Source: Bacteroides ihuae
Lineage (GTDB): Bacteria > Bacteroidota > Bacteroidia > Bacteroidales > Bacteroidaceae
Reading direction: 5' to 3'
Assembly: GCF_900104585.1 (NCBI RefSeq)
Contig: NZ_FNVX01000006.1
Span: 124,001-188,000 of the forward strand
DNA length: 64,000 nt
Shown here: positions 52,854-61,416 of the stretch, in pieces
Layout: every line of letters starts with the position of its first letter
How positions within the stretch are numbered: the first letter of the stretch is position 1
The notes under the pieces: generated by a model
Seen by the model: the letters and a program-made list of their open reading frames with translations, nothing else
Told to the model about the DNA's origin: nothing
Databases searched by the model: none
Translations under genes and position numbers: made by a program

Positions 52854-54779
52854 ATCGAGTAGGAGGAAAATGAAATAGTTTTCCTCCTATTTCATTTTCC
52901 GACCTCTCACACCACCACGCATGCCGTTCGGCACGTGGCGGTTTATTAAACATGACGAGACTTGTAGTATGTAAGCAGTGGCTGAAAACCAAGCCGTTCG
53001 AGTTCTGCATTTGTAAGTGTATGGTTTAAGATGCCCGAGTGAGCTATACGGCAATAACCCTTACGAGTGTTACCGTTGCGATAAGCCTTCCATTTATCCA
53101 TCCCTAACTTTACCAATTCACGTATACGTTTATTAGGAGTTTTCCACGCTTTCCAAATGCACATGCGTATGCGGAAACGTGTCCATTCGTCCAAGCTGAG
53201 CAGAAAAGACTTACAATCAGCAAGTTTGTAGTAGCTGCACCAACCAATCGTTATTTGAGATAACTTTTGTAAGCGAACTTGCAGATTCATACTTTTACGC
53301 CTGTTGGTGACAGATTTTATCTTCTCTTTTATACGTTGTTTAGATTTGGGAGAGACATAAACAGACCACTCGTCTTTCCGTTTGCCAAACGTGAAGCCCA
53401 GTAGTTTACTTTTACCGGGGCGACTTACTTGGCTTTTCTCTTTATTCACTTTCAATAGCAACTTGTTCTCAATGTATGTTCTTACACTATTGAGAACTCG
53501 CTCGGAGGAACGTTTACTACGAACGTAGATGCTTACATCGTCTGCGTATCTAACGTAACGAAGTCCACGCCGTTTCAAGTTCTTTGTCCAGTTCATCAAG
53601 TAGCAAGTTCGATAATATCGGACTCAATGGGCTTCCTTGCGGAGTCCCCTCTTCACGGGGATGACATAAGCCATTCTCCAAAATACCCGTTCGCAGATAG
53701 CGACGAATTAGTTTTAAAAGGACTTTATCCGAGAGGCGATAACTCAAAAGGGTCATTAGTTTGTCATGGTTAACCTTGTCGAAGAATTTCTCTAAATCAA
53801 GTTCGACGACATAGGTATATCCTTCATTCAAATAACTTTGAGCCTTAACAACCGCTTGATGAGCAGAGCGACCGGGACGAAAGCCATAGCTGTTCTCACT
53901 AAATTCGCTGTCATAATGCAAACTTAGAACTTGGGCTATTGATTGTTGAATCAGACGGTCAGTTACGGTGGGAATACCCAGCATGCGGGTACCGCCATTC
54001 GGCTTAGGTATCTCTACCTTTCTTGTTGCTTGGGGAATATAAGTATCCGTTTCAATCTGATTACGGATTGAAAGCCAATGATCCTTCATATGGTCGTGAA
54101 GTTGGTTCACCTCCATACCATCTATACCAGCCGCACCCTTATTGGAGGACACCCGGCTATAGGCTTGAAGCATATTGTTCCTACTTAGTATTTCCTTCAG
54201 CATTTTTTTTTCTACTTACTTGTCTCGATTGATTTCCTTTATATGCGGTTGCAGATTGATGCTGAACGCTCCATATTACTCGTCGGATTCCATCCTATCC
54301 ATCCTATGGTAGCCCTTACGTTTGGTAAGGTTGGCTGTTTTGAGCGCATACAATCTAAACGAGGCTTTAGGGAATCGTTTAATATTCAACCCTTCCCTGA
54401 AAATCAGGTACTATGGTATCTGCTGACTTCTTTACCCTCAGTCGAACATCACTGTACGGGTTGCAAAGGAGTGAAACTCTATCACTCGGTCAGTGCGTAT
54501 GGTAAAGATCTCCCCAGTTAAGAGCGATAACTATCATCTCATATATCTGCCGAATTTACACCTGTATGTTTCGGATAGTTTAGGACTTTATCTTGTGTTG
54601 CAGATTCGTCCACATAAAGATGCCTTATATTCGGTTTCTGTTCGTCAGACCGAGAATTTGCCGACGACTTCCTTCAGATTCCACCTCACGGTAGACACCC
54701 TTGTCTTAGGCTAACGCTTCCCACTATCAAGGTGCGTTCGGGACTTACACCCTAAAGTTATCGCCCATGCTGGGCGAAC
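52854..54779 (-). mobile_element. Group II intron with maturase ORF
   Basis: About 1,926 nt on the minus strand. The 5' end GTTCGCCCAGC (54779) is close to the GUGYG consensus, with T for G at position 3. Domain V is near 52902-52936: ACCGCCACG pairs with the GCGTGGTGGT side, CGC triad in CCGCC, apical GCC/GGC stem. Domain VI is a long stem with a bulged branch adenosine (complement of 52860) between CCT and CTC, seven bases from the 3' end ...CTCGAT (52854). The intron carries the reverse transcriptase ORF in domain IV. It lies directly after the T run of the PpiD-like gene's terminator. Confidence 0.88.
52946..54203 (-). pseudogene. ltrA: Group II intron reverse transcriptase/maturase, frameshifted
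   Basis: Two overlapping frames make one LtrA-type protein of about 420 residues. The first (54203-53550) has RT blocks VEIPKPNGGTRMLGIPTV, SYGFRPGRSAHQAV, VELDLEKFFDKVNHDKLM and EGTPQGSPLSPILSN. The second (read from about 53599) has the catalytic VRYADDVSIYV, the thumb/X maturase domain (LQKLSQITIGWCSYYKL, WKAWKTPNKRIRELVKLG) and ends LLTYYKSRHV. The break is at an A triplet (53573-53575): where relatives read KELEKRG, two bases seem lost (or one gained). No HNH endonuclease domain follows. Unless bypassed by frameshifting, the protein is inactive. Confidence 0.88.
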
Positions 54780-54784
54780 AAAAA

Positions 54785-54815
54785 ATAGGCAGGATGAAAG
54801 AATCATCCTGCCTAT
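54785..54815 (-). terminator. Terminator of the PpiD-like gene and intron target
   Basis: Perfect 13-bp arms 54785-54797 and 54803-54815 (ATAGGCAGGATGA and complement). On the minus strand six T's follow and the intron begins at the next base. Confidence 0.9.
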
Positions 54816-54841
54816 ATGTTCAGAAACGAAATACAGTATCT

Positions 54842-56980
54842 TTAAAAGAATAAATATCTTTTATCTTTAACATCTGCTTTCAAATAAAGATCATTAATAA
54901 ATCGACTTGCAAGACGTTGATACATCGATTGTTGGGTTGCTTCTTCAACTTTAGCATCAAATGTTTCATTCAATTTTTCTTTGGCAAAAACTTGCAAAAC
55001 AAAGACGCCGGCACTTCCCTTAATAGGAGCACTCAATTTATTAAGTTCCGCAACAGAAGCATAAGCGCCAACCAACGGTTCACTACTACGAAGAGCGGCT
55101 ACATAAGCAGGTGCAGCAAAAGTGACATGCTTCACTGAGTCAGCCACAACATTAGGCATTGATTTATATTGAGCAATAGAAGTAGCATTAGCAGCTTTCA
55201 TATTAGCCATGATCTTTTCAGCTTTCTTATCTTTGATAATCTCGCTCTTTAATTGATCTTTAACCTGAGCTAATGAACGGTAGCCTTCTTCTGTTATTCC
55301 AGTAAGTGCTACAACTAGCATTCTATCGCTTTCTCCACATTCATATAATTTTGAAACATCGCCTTGCTTAGCTGAGAAGGCCCATTTCAGAGCCTCCTTA
55401 GTTCCTTTAATGCCACCAAGACCGTGCTCTGAACTATACAGGTCATTTCTCTCCAAAAGTTTATAACCCTCCTTCTCTGCATTAGCTGTTATTTTGTCTA
55501 AAGTCGTATTAGTAGCAATAAACTGACTGAAATTATTATAAGCCTTATTATATGTTTCTTTGCTAAATTCAACAGTCTTCTTTATTACAGCAACTTTATA
55601 CTTATCTTGAACACCTTTCTTATTTGTAACTTGAAGGATAACATTAGCCTGTCCTATAGGCAAGTTAACGAATTCATTGACACCTGCGTTAGTAATAGCC
55701 TTGATAAATTTGAGATTATCTCCATCAATTTGTCCGTTCTCATAATTGGCAGAAGAGATCCAGTTAGAGGTCCCATTTTGCCCATATTTCCGAGCTAGTT
55801 GGGCGAAATCAGCTCCAGCTTTAACAGCAGTATAAACACTATCAGCCAACGATTTAGTTTTAGCAGCATCAGCAGCAACGATCTGAATCTGACGGAATTC
55901 TATAGAGTCTGCTGCAGCTTCCTTTGACAAAAGTTTAAAAGAATTTATTGTATTATCTGCCACATTATAATAAGGACCATACACAACTCCCATAGTAGCA
56001 GAATCCAATCGTGACACTACATCAGCAGGCAAAGAAGCCTTCGTATAGGATAAATCAGTAAATGGACGTTCCGAACCAGTAGAACGAATAAACGAAGTAT
56101 AGTCAGCAGTTGTATTTGATAATTGTGCTGTATAATCAGAAATTTCTTTCTGAATAGCAGCCTTATCTTCAGGACTAGCAGTTACTTGCACATCTATATA
56201 TTTCACATTACGAGATTCAACATATTGTTTAAATTGCTCTTTTTTCTTATCATAAAGAGTTTTAAGGTCCGAATCGGTAACAACAACCGCAGTATCTGCA
56301 ATTGAAGAGTAAGGTACAGCAGCAAGCAACAAGTCCATTTGATTTACTCTTGCATTAAAAGCAGCTTGAGCATCTACAGGATTAGAAAAAATAGCTTTAG
56401 TAACCAATGCTTGATATTTTTCCGCTAAACGACTCTGAATAAGGCTCTTTTCTACAAAAGACCAGAATTTACTCATTGATTCGTAATATTCAACATATTG
56501 AGACGAAACTTTGGTTTTATCCATCTTTGAATAATCAACCAAGAATTTTTTCAGCATATCTTTATCAAAAGCACCAGTCTGAGGATTACGAAATGGCGTT
56601 TGTTGAAGTATTGGATTCACACCAGCATCAATTATAGCTTGAATTTCTGCTTTAGAAACAGTTAATCCTAATTTTTTAGCTTCATTCTCAATTAATTTAT
56701 TATTAACATAGCTACGCCAAACTTCATCCTTTATTTGATTTGTTTGTTCATCGTCCAATGATTTCATCCCACTAGAGAACTTTACCACTTCAGTATATTC
56801 TTCTACCAACGTTTGATAGTCTTGTGCAGAAAGTCCCTCACCATTCACTTCGCCGGCATCACGTGACTGATGAGGCTGGAGAACTTTCCATGCGTCTCCC
56901 GCTATGAAAGCGAACAACGCCAAACCAATAACGATAACTAATAAAGGTCCCTTGGTTCTGATGCTTTGTAATGTTGCCAT
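54842..56980 (-). CDS. PpiD-like peptidylprolyl isomerase / SurA N-terminal domain chaperone
   Basis: 712 residues. One N-terminal membrane helix (GPLLVIVIGLALFAFIAGDAW, 11-31) anchors a periplasmic chaperone. A SurA/PpiD N-terminal domain (45-260) is followed by a PPIC-type domain (about 340-460; FRQIQIVAADAAKTKSLADSV, AGADFAQLARKYGQNGTSNW, VNLPIGQANVILQV), then a C-terminal region with a second, diverged PPIC-like part. It would assist folding of outer-membrane and exported proteins near SecYEG. Last gene of the leftward coaX-lptC cluster, 118 bp after the CBS protein; terminator at 54785-54815. Confidence 0.93.
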   Translation of the reverse strand: MATLQSIRTKGPLLVIVIGLALFAFIAGDAWKVLQPHQSRDAGEVNGEGLSAQDYQTLVEEYTEVVKFSSGMKSLDDEQTNQIKDEVWRSYVNNKLIENEAKKLGLTVSKAEIQAIIDAGVNPILQQTPFRNPQTGAFDKDMLKKFLVDYSKMDKTKVSSQYVEYYESMSKFWSFVEKSLIQSRLAEKYQALVTKAIFSNPVDAQAAFNARVNQMDLLLAAVPYSSIADTAVVVTDSDLKTLYDKKKEQFKQYVESRNVKYIDVQVTASPEDKAAIQKEISDYTAQLSNTTADYTSFIRSTGSERPFTDLSYTKASLPADVVSRLDSATMGVVYGPYYNVADNTINSFKLLSKEAAADSIEFRQIQIVAADAAKTKSLADSVYTAVKAGADFAQLARKYGQNGTSNWISSANYENGQIDGDNLKFIKAITNAGVNEFVNLPIGQANVILQVTNKKGVQDKYKVAVIKKTVEFSKETYNKAYNNFSQFIATNTTLDKITANAEKEGYKLLERNDLYSSEHGLGGIKGTKEALKWAFSAKQGDVSKLYECGESDRMLVVALTGITEEGYRSLAQVKDQLKSEIIKDKKAEKIMANMKAANATSIAQYKSMPNVVADSVKHVTFAAPAYVAALRSSEPLVGAYASVAELNKLSAPIKGSAGVFVLQVFAKEKLNETFDAKVEEATQQSMYQRLASRFINDLYLKADVKDKRYLFF

Positions 56981-57098
56981 TTTAATTAATATGATTTATG
57001 TTTACTATTATTTTATTCAGTAGCTATATTAGCGCACGAAGATACAAAAAATGCTAATATGCACCAGCTATTAGCTAAAAAATTACAGGTAAGAGATG

Positions 57099-58355
57099 TT
57101 ATTCCCTTACTTTCAATCGAACAAGTTCTATTTTTGTCGCAGTCATCTTGATAATTTTAAATTGATACCTATCTATTGAAATCTGCTCATGAAGCTTAGG
57201 GAAACTTTGATAATAGTTCAAAATCAATCCGCCTATGGTCATATAATCATCTGATTCAGGCAGAGTAAGTTCAAAGAGTTCATTTACTTTTTCTATTTCA
57301 AGACGACCCGACAAAACATATTCATTATCACTAACTTTCTTGCACACATAAGAGGTATTATCATGCTCATCCTCTATGTCACCAAATATTTCTTCCACAA
57401 GATCTTCTAAAGAAACAATACCAGCAGTACCACCAAATTCATCCACCACCACCGCAATCGTCTTCTTTTGAAGCATAAACAATTTCATTAGTTTATGAGC
57501 CGCCATTGTTTCAGGAACAATTGGCACATCTTTTATCCCTTCAAGCCAATTTTGAGGATTACGAAACATCTCCGAAGAATGAATATAGCCAACTACGTTA
57601 TCAATATTACCATCATACACTATCACTTTAGATATTCCAGACTCTACAAAACAGTTCTTGAGATCTTCGAGTGTTGTTTTTAAATCGACAGCAACAACTT
57701 CAGTGCGAGGTACTATACAATCGCGTATCTTGACGTTTGAAAAATCTAGAGCATTCTGGAATATTTTAACTTCTGTATCCAAATCAGACTGACTTGTCGC
57801 ATTGCTAATTCCAGACTGAATAAAGTAATCCAGGTCTACCTTCCCGAAAGCTTTTTCTGATGCTTCTTTATTGATTTTAATTCCAAAGATTCTTAGGAAC
57901 AAATAAGACAGTCCAGAACAAAAATACGAGATAGGATAAAAAATTATATAAAAAATAAATAAGGGAAGTGCAAAAACCTGGAGCATCAAGTTAGGGTTTA
58001 TCTTAAATAGAGTTTTAGGCAAAAACTCACCAGTAAGCAAGATAATAAGAGTAGAAATAAGCGTTTGAATAAAAAGTAGAAGAAAATGATTTTCGATCAA
58101 TCCAGCTAAAACATACTGATCAATCAGTTGCGCCATCAATATCCCATAAACAACTAGAGCAATATTATTACCCACTAGCATAGTCGAGATAAAATTATTT
58201 GGTTGTTTGAAAAATATTGAGAAAATTTTAGATACAAGTCCATTACCTCTATTCATCTCAAACCGAAGTTTGTCGACAGAAACAAAAGCTATTTCCATTC
58301 CCGAAAAGAATGCCGAAAGAGCCATCGTTAGTAATAAAAAGATTACTGCATTCAT
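57099..58355 (-). CDS. Hemolysin-family (CNNM/CorC-type) CBS domain membrane protein
   Basis: 418 residues. DUF21/CNNM membrane domain (1-190, three to four helices), a CBS pair (about 205-330; CIVPRTEVVAVDLKTTLEDLKN and VVDEFGGTAGIVSLEDLVEEIFGDI) and a C-terminal CorC/HlyC domain (340-418). In Bacteroidetes the same architecture includes GldE-like proteins. Probable role is divalent cation transport or an envelope-linked function; not settled. It begins 2 bp after lptC ends, so the two are tightly coupled. Confidence 0.9.
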   Translation of the reverse strand: MNAVIFLLLTMALSAFFSGMEIAFVSVDKLRFEMNRGNGLVSKIFSIFFKQPNNFISTMLVGNNIALVVYGILMAQLIDQYVLAGLIENHFLLLFIQTLISTLIILLTGEFLPKTLFKINPNLMLQVFALPLFIFYIIFYPISYFCSGLSYLFLRIFGIKINKEASEKAFGKVDLDYFIQSGISNATSQSDLDTEVKIFQNALDFSNVKIRDCIVPRTEVVAVDLKTTLEDLKNCFVESGISKVIVYDGNIDNVVGYIHSSEMFRNPQNWLEGIKDVPIVPETMAAHKLMKLFMLQKKTIAVVVDEFGGTAGIVSLEDLVEEIFGDIEDEHDNTSYVCKKVSDNEYVLSGRLEIEKVNELFELTLPESDDYMTIGGLILNYYQSFPKLHEQISIDRYQFKIIKMTATKIELVRLKVRE

Positions 58356-58357
58356 TG

Positions 58358-58981
58358 TTACTTCTTCAGAGTGTCCTTTTTTACTTCTAAGTTATTATCT
58401 TCCATATAAAACACGCCTTCAATGTTATGTATTGTGTAAATAGTCATTTGTTGGTTAGAGTCAAACCCATGTCCCAAAATAACCTTATCTGGCTGTTCTA
58501 TTCGAATAAATTTGTCCGAATAAACCTTTTCGGTAGCTTGATTCCAATATAGCAGTTCTGTATTAAATTTATTTCCTTGCAAGTTTTTAACAACAACATG
58601 CCCCATCAGTTTCCATAATTTCTGCTTATCATAATAATATGCAGTATCAGCTTTTATGCTAGCATCAACATGAAGTAATGAATCAAATTTTTCTAAATAA
58701 ACGCCTTTTTCAAAAGCCCAATAAGAAGGTTTCTTTTTATCAAAAATAAGCCATTCTTCGGTTTTTACGCGATACCTTGTCACACCCGAATCAGATATCA
58801 ACGTAGTCACTCCTAAGGTTTTCATCATAGGTAACGAGTCACGTTCAGTTATAGCTTCACCTAACTGTTTTTGTTTTCCCGAACAGGAAGAAAATATGAG
58901 CAGCACAACAATTGTATGAAATACAATTGTTGTGCTGCTCATATAATAATGAAATAAACTTCTATTCTCTTTTTGCCACAT
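58358..58981 (-). CDS. lptC: LPS export protein LptC
   Basis: 207 residues. The start at 58981 (9 bp after the TPR gene's stop) is chosen because the positively charged MWQKENRSLFHYY stretch is needed ahead of the hydrophobic signal; the later methionine at 58942 would leave no charge. A lipobox-like IFSSC follows (C at about 33). The mature part shows the LptC/OstA pattern: VTRYRVKTEEWLIFD, AFEKGVYLEKFDS, WKLMGHVVVKNLQGNKFNTELLYWN, SDKFIRIEQPDKVILGHGFDSNQQM. It passes LPS from LptBFG to LptA. A perfect 24-bp inverted repeat lies in its signal-peptide codons. Confidence 0.9.
   Translation of the reverse strand: MWQKENRSLFHYYMSSTTIVFHTIVVLLIFSSCSGKQKQLGEAITERDSLPMMKTLGVTTLISDSGVTRYRVKTEEWLIFDKKKPSYWAFEKGVYLEKFDSLLHVDASIKADTAYYYDKQKLWKLMGHVVVKNLQGNKFNTELLYWNQATEKVYSDKFIRIEQPDKVILGHGFDSNQQMTIYTIHNIEGVFYMEDNNLEVKKDTLKK
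58894..58944. repeat. Perfect 24-bp inverted repeat in the lptC signal-peptide codons
   Basis: Arms 58894-58917 and 58921-58944 are exact complements (24 of 24) with a 3-nt loop, 58918-58920. On the coding strand the hairpin spans codons from about Y13 (just before M14) to about F30 of lptC. M14 is inside the first arm. The mRNA hairpin would be very stable. Confidence 0.95.
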
Positions 58982-58990
58982 ATCCTATCA

Positions 58991-60322
58991 TCATCGTATA
59001 GTAGTCGTTTCGTTAATCCAACCTCCAATAGTAATTCTATCTCCTTGCTTATGTCCTAACATGAAAAGTTCATTAGAAGCAGGAGTATAGCGTCGATAAG
59101 TTGCAATCAATTTATCGGCATCAGCAGTACAGCTAGGATCAACAGCCTTCGCTCTTTGCAACTTGTCAAGTATTACATAATAAGTACACTTATTTAAAGC
59201 TGGTTCGTCGTTCCAATTAGGGCTGGTTGCATACAAATTAGCTATCAAAATATAAGGTGCACCATAATTTTCGTTGAAGGAGATGGCTTTCTGTGCATAA
59301 CTTCTTGCTGGGGAGAGCCTTTTTACAGAAGCTAAAACAGTTGCTGCTGCATAAGATAATTCCGCTTTTTTATTATTACCTGACTCCAATTGAATAGCTT
59401 GATCGAAGAATTTTACGGCGTCATCAATATCTCCTTTCTTAAAAGACATATACGCACAACCAGCGGCAGCATCAGCTGTCGGTTCTATTTTATAAGAGTA
59501 AAATGATGCTTTAAAATAAGCTTCCTGTTCAGTACATTTCATCATCTTCATGATATCAAGTACCTTCTTTAAATAGGCCAGATTAGTTTTATTTGCTTCA
59601 ATCTTAGCAGCATAAATTTCCTGTAAGGATTCACAACTAGCAGTACCACTATTAATGAAAAGAGCTATAAGATTATCCTTAACCGACTGATAATCCTTCT
59701 TTACGCTCTCTTTTGTTGCAGCAGCAATAGCATCATCTACCCACTGGGAATCGTTCAGATAATCCTGAATAAACTGTTCCTTATGATCAGGATTTAATTG
59801 CAATTTTTTTAATGAAGAATCTAAAAAATAGAAAAGTATAGCTCCCAAAGATTCAGATTTCTCTGCATTAACTGACTGGTTAAACCAATCATAGGCCAGA
59901 TTAACGTCTGGTTTGGGCGCAAACTGCATGTAATCAATTGCTTTAAAAGCCAATGTTTTTTCGACAGAACGTACGCCACGTATATTAGCCTGAAGTTCAG
60001 GAGTATACTTCATTAATTGATCGTATGTAGCCATCAATTCATCAAAATATTGATTATACTCAGGCTTACCTTTCATCGTGGTCAAAAAATGCTTAAGAAT
60101 ATCAAATCCGTCTGAATAGGTATAGTAACGTAAAAGAGGACAATCCTTCATTACCGCTTTCCAGGGTAAGTAAGCATCTTTAAAGTTCCCAGCCTTCACA
60201 GCTTCATGAGAAATACTACTATTAACATTACAAAGACTGTCAGTAGATTGTGCTAAAGCACTCGTTGCACCTGCTGAAAGAAACAACACAGCTACAAGCG
60301 TTTTAATTTTCATCATTATCAT
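58991..60322 (-). CDS. Tetratricopeptide repeat exported protein
   Basis: 443 residues with a signal peptide (MIMMKIKTLVAVLFLSAGATSALAQS; the start could also be M3 or M4). The mature protein is helical. One clear TPR pair lies at about 290-350 (AAGCAYMSFKKGDIDDAVKFFDQAIQLE, ARSYAQKAISFNENYGAPYILIANLY). It begins TDSLCNVNSSISHEAVKAGNF, repeats of helical units follow, and it ends GGWINETTTIR, perhaps a small beta end. Function unknown; its position between a decayed barrel gene and lptC suggests an outer-membrane or LPS-related role (inference). Confidence 0.85.
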   Translation of the reverse strand: MIMMKIKTLVAVLFLSAGATSALAQSTDSLCNVNSSISHEAVKAGNFKDAYLPWKAVMKDCPLLRYYTYSDGFDILKHFLTTMKGKPEYNQYFDELMATYDQLMKYTPELQANIRGVRSVEKTLAFKAIDYMQFAPKPDVNLAYDWFNQSVNAEKSESLGAILFYFLDSSLKKLQLNPDHKEQFIQDYLNDSQWVDDAIAAATKESVKKDYQSVKDNLIALFINSGTASCESLQEIYAAKIEANKTNLAYLKKVLDIMKMMKCTEQEAYFKASFYSYKIEPTADAAAGCAYMSFKKGDIDDAVKFFDQAIQLESGNNKKAELSYAAATVLASVKRLSPARSYAQKAISFNENYGAPYILIANLYATSPNWNDEPALNKCTYYVILDKLQRAKAVDPSCTADADKLIATYRRYTPASNELFMLGHKQGDRITIGGWINETTTIR

Positions 60323-60345
60323 TATTTTAGTTTATATTCATTGTT

Positions 60346-60563
60346 ATTACTAGCATTAATCAACTTTATACATGTATTGCATACCTAGATCAACTTTATA
60401 ATCATTCACAGGAAAAGTATCTATTCTATATACCTAAAGTCTAATCGGATAATTGGGCATAACCATATCGTGTATAAGGAGGATTTGTCTTGTTTTGAGC
60501 CATTGCCGATACCGCCAATAACATCAATAAAAGAACAAGAAAAAGGTGTTTACATCCTACCAT
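60346..60563 (-). pseudogene. Remnant of an outer-membrane protein gene
   Basis: From ATG 60563 (overlapping coaX by 14 bp) the minus strand encodes 40 residues to TAG at 60441-60443: a good signal peptide (HLFLVLLLMLLAVSAMAQ) then NKTNPPYTRYGYAQLSD, the typical start of a Bacteroides outer-membrane barrel protein. The frame then stops. A further coding-like stretch in another frame (about 60433-60356) reads YRIDTFPVNDYKVDLGMQYMYKVD-type barrel-end sequence and stops at 60356. Two 12-bp direct repeats (60359-60370, 60389-60400) lie within it. The middle of the gene is missing, so this looks like an internal deletion. Confidence 0.55.
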
Positions 60564-61281
60564 TGCTATAGTTTAATATTCTATTCAATCCTTTCAAGAC
60601 TAGATATCTGTCTGCAAAGATGATACTTTTTATCGGCGTATCAAAAGAAAAGTCATCTCCACCCGTTAAAAAAACCAAAAGTTCTGGATATTTATATTTC
60701 AAGGCATTAATATATCCAGAAATTTCATATTCAACACCTTTCAAAACCCCAGAACGAATGGCTGTATCTGTATCTTTTCCCATTGGCAACATCCTTCCAA
60801 CTGATTGAACTAAAGGTAATTTTTCTGTAAACAAGTTCAATGCTTTAAAACGCATTTGCACACCAAGAGAAATGTTGCCTCCATGATACTGTCCTTTCGA
60901 ATCAATAAACTCGTATGTCAAAGCTGTACCGGCATCAATAACAAGTATGTCTTTCCCTGGATATTCGTAATTAGCAGCCACCACAGCCGCAATACGATCA
61001 TAACCCAAAGTTTCCGGCGTTTCATATAGATTAATTATTGGAAGAGGCGTTTTATCATTAAGCCAGAGTAAAGGTATAGAAAGCTTTGATAAACGTTCCA
61101 AAATGATCTCATTAAGATTGATAACCGTTGCAATAATCCCTCTTTTAATCGGATATTCAGCAATTATTTCTTCAAGACGACTCAACGACTTGTTAGAATC
61201 AAAAAAGACATGTAACATTGAGTCTCCTTCAAAAAGTGCCAATTTAGCATTCGTATTTCCTATATCAATAATTAGATCCAC
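60550..61281 (-). CDS. coaX: Type III pantothenate kinase
   Basis: 243 residues from GTG 61281 ([17 protein letters not shown]). A longer frame starting at TTG 61305 would begin at or above the probable transcript start, since a near-consensus -7 element lies at 61303-61309. CoaX motifs: phosphate-binding DIGNTNAK (6-13), [15 protein letters not shown] (about 100-114), [11 protein letters not shown] and the GGD segment near 215. It phosphorylates pantothenate, the first step to coenzyme A. First gene of the leftward cluster. Confidence 0.93.
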   Translation of the reverse strand: MDLIIDIGNTNAKLALFEGDSMLHVFFDSNKSLSRLEEIIAEYPIKRGIIATVINLNEIILERLSKLSIPLLWLNDKTPLPIINLYETPETLGYDRIAAVVAANYEYPGKDILVIDAGTALTYEFIDSKGQYHGGNISLGVQMRFKALNLFTEKLPLVQSVGRMLPMGKDTDTAIRSGVLKGVEYEISGYINALKYKYPELLVFLTGGDDFSFDTPIKSIIFADRYLVLKGLNRILNYSNGRM

Positions 61282-61385
61282 ATCAATAATTGTTTGGGTT
61301 TGCAAAGTAACTCAAAAAAAACATAACAATTACGCTTCAAAGAAAAAAAGCGCTAGCTAAAAGATAGATAATTAGTAAATAAAAG

Positions 61386-61393
61386 TATTTTTG
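61386..61393 (+). promoter_or_regulatory. -7 box of the DUF4105 operon
   Basis: TATTTTTG, exact consensus, 24 bp before ATG 61417. Confidence 0.6.
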
Positions 61394-61416
61394 CAACTTA
61401 ATACAGTGACACTATA

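Noticed and set aside
52946..54203. Reverse transcriptase as part of a retron or diversity-generating element
   Set aside because: It has a maturase X domain and is embedded between recognisable intron ends with domains V and VI; no msr/msd or template/variable repeat pair was seen.
54023..54714. Three plus-strand ORFs of 69-92 residues
   Set aside because: They lie antisense to the group II intron's RNA domains and maturase start; composition is ribozyme-like, no protein pattern.
58894..58944. Invertible phase-variation switch
   Set aside because: The arms enclose only 3 bp and no recombinase gene is nearby; inversion would change almost nothing.
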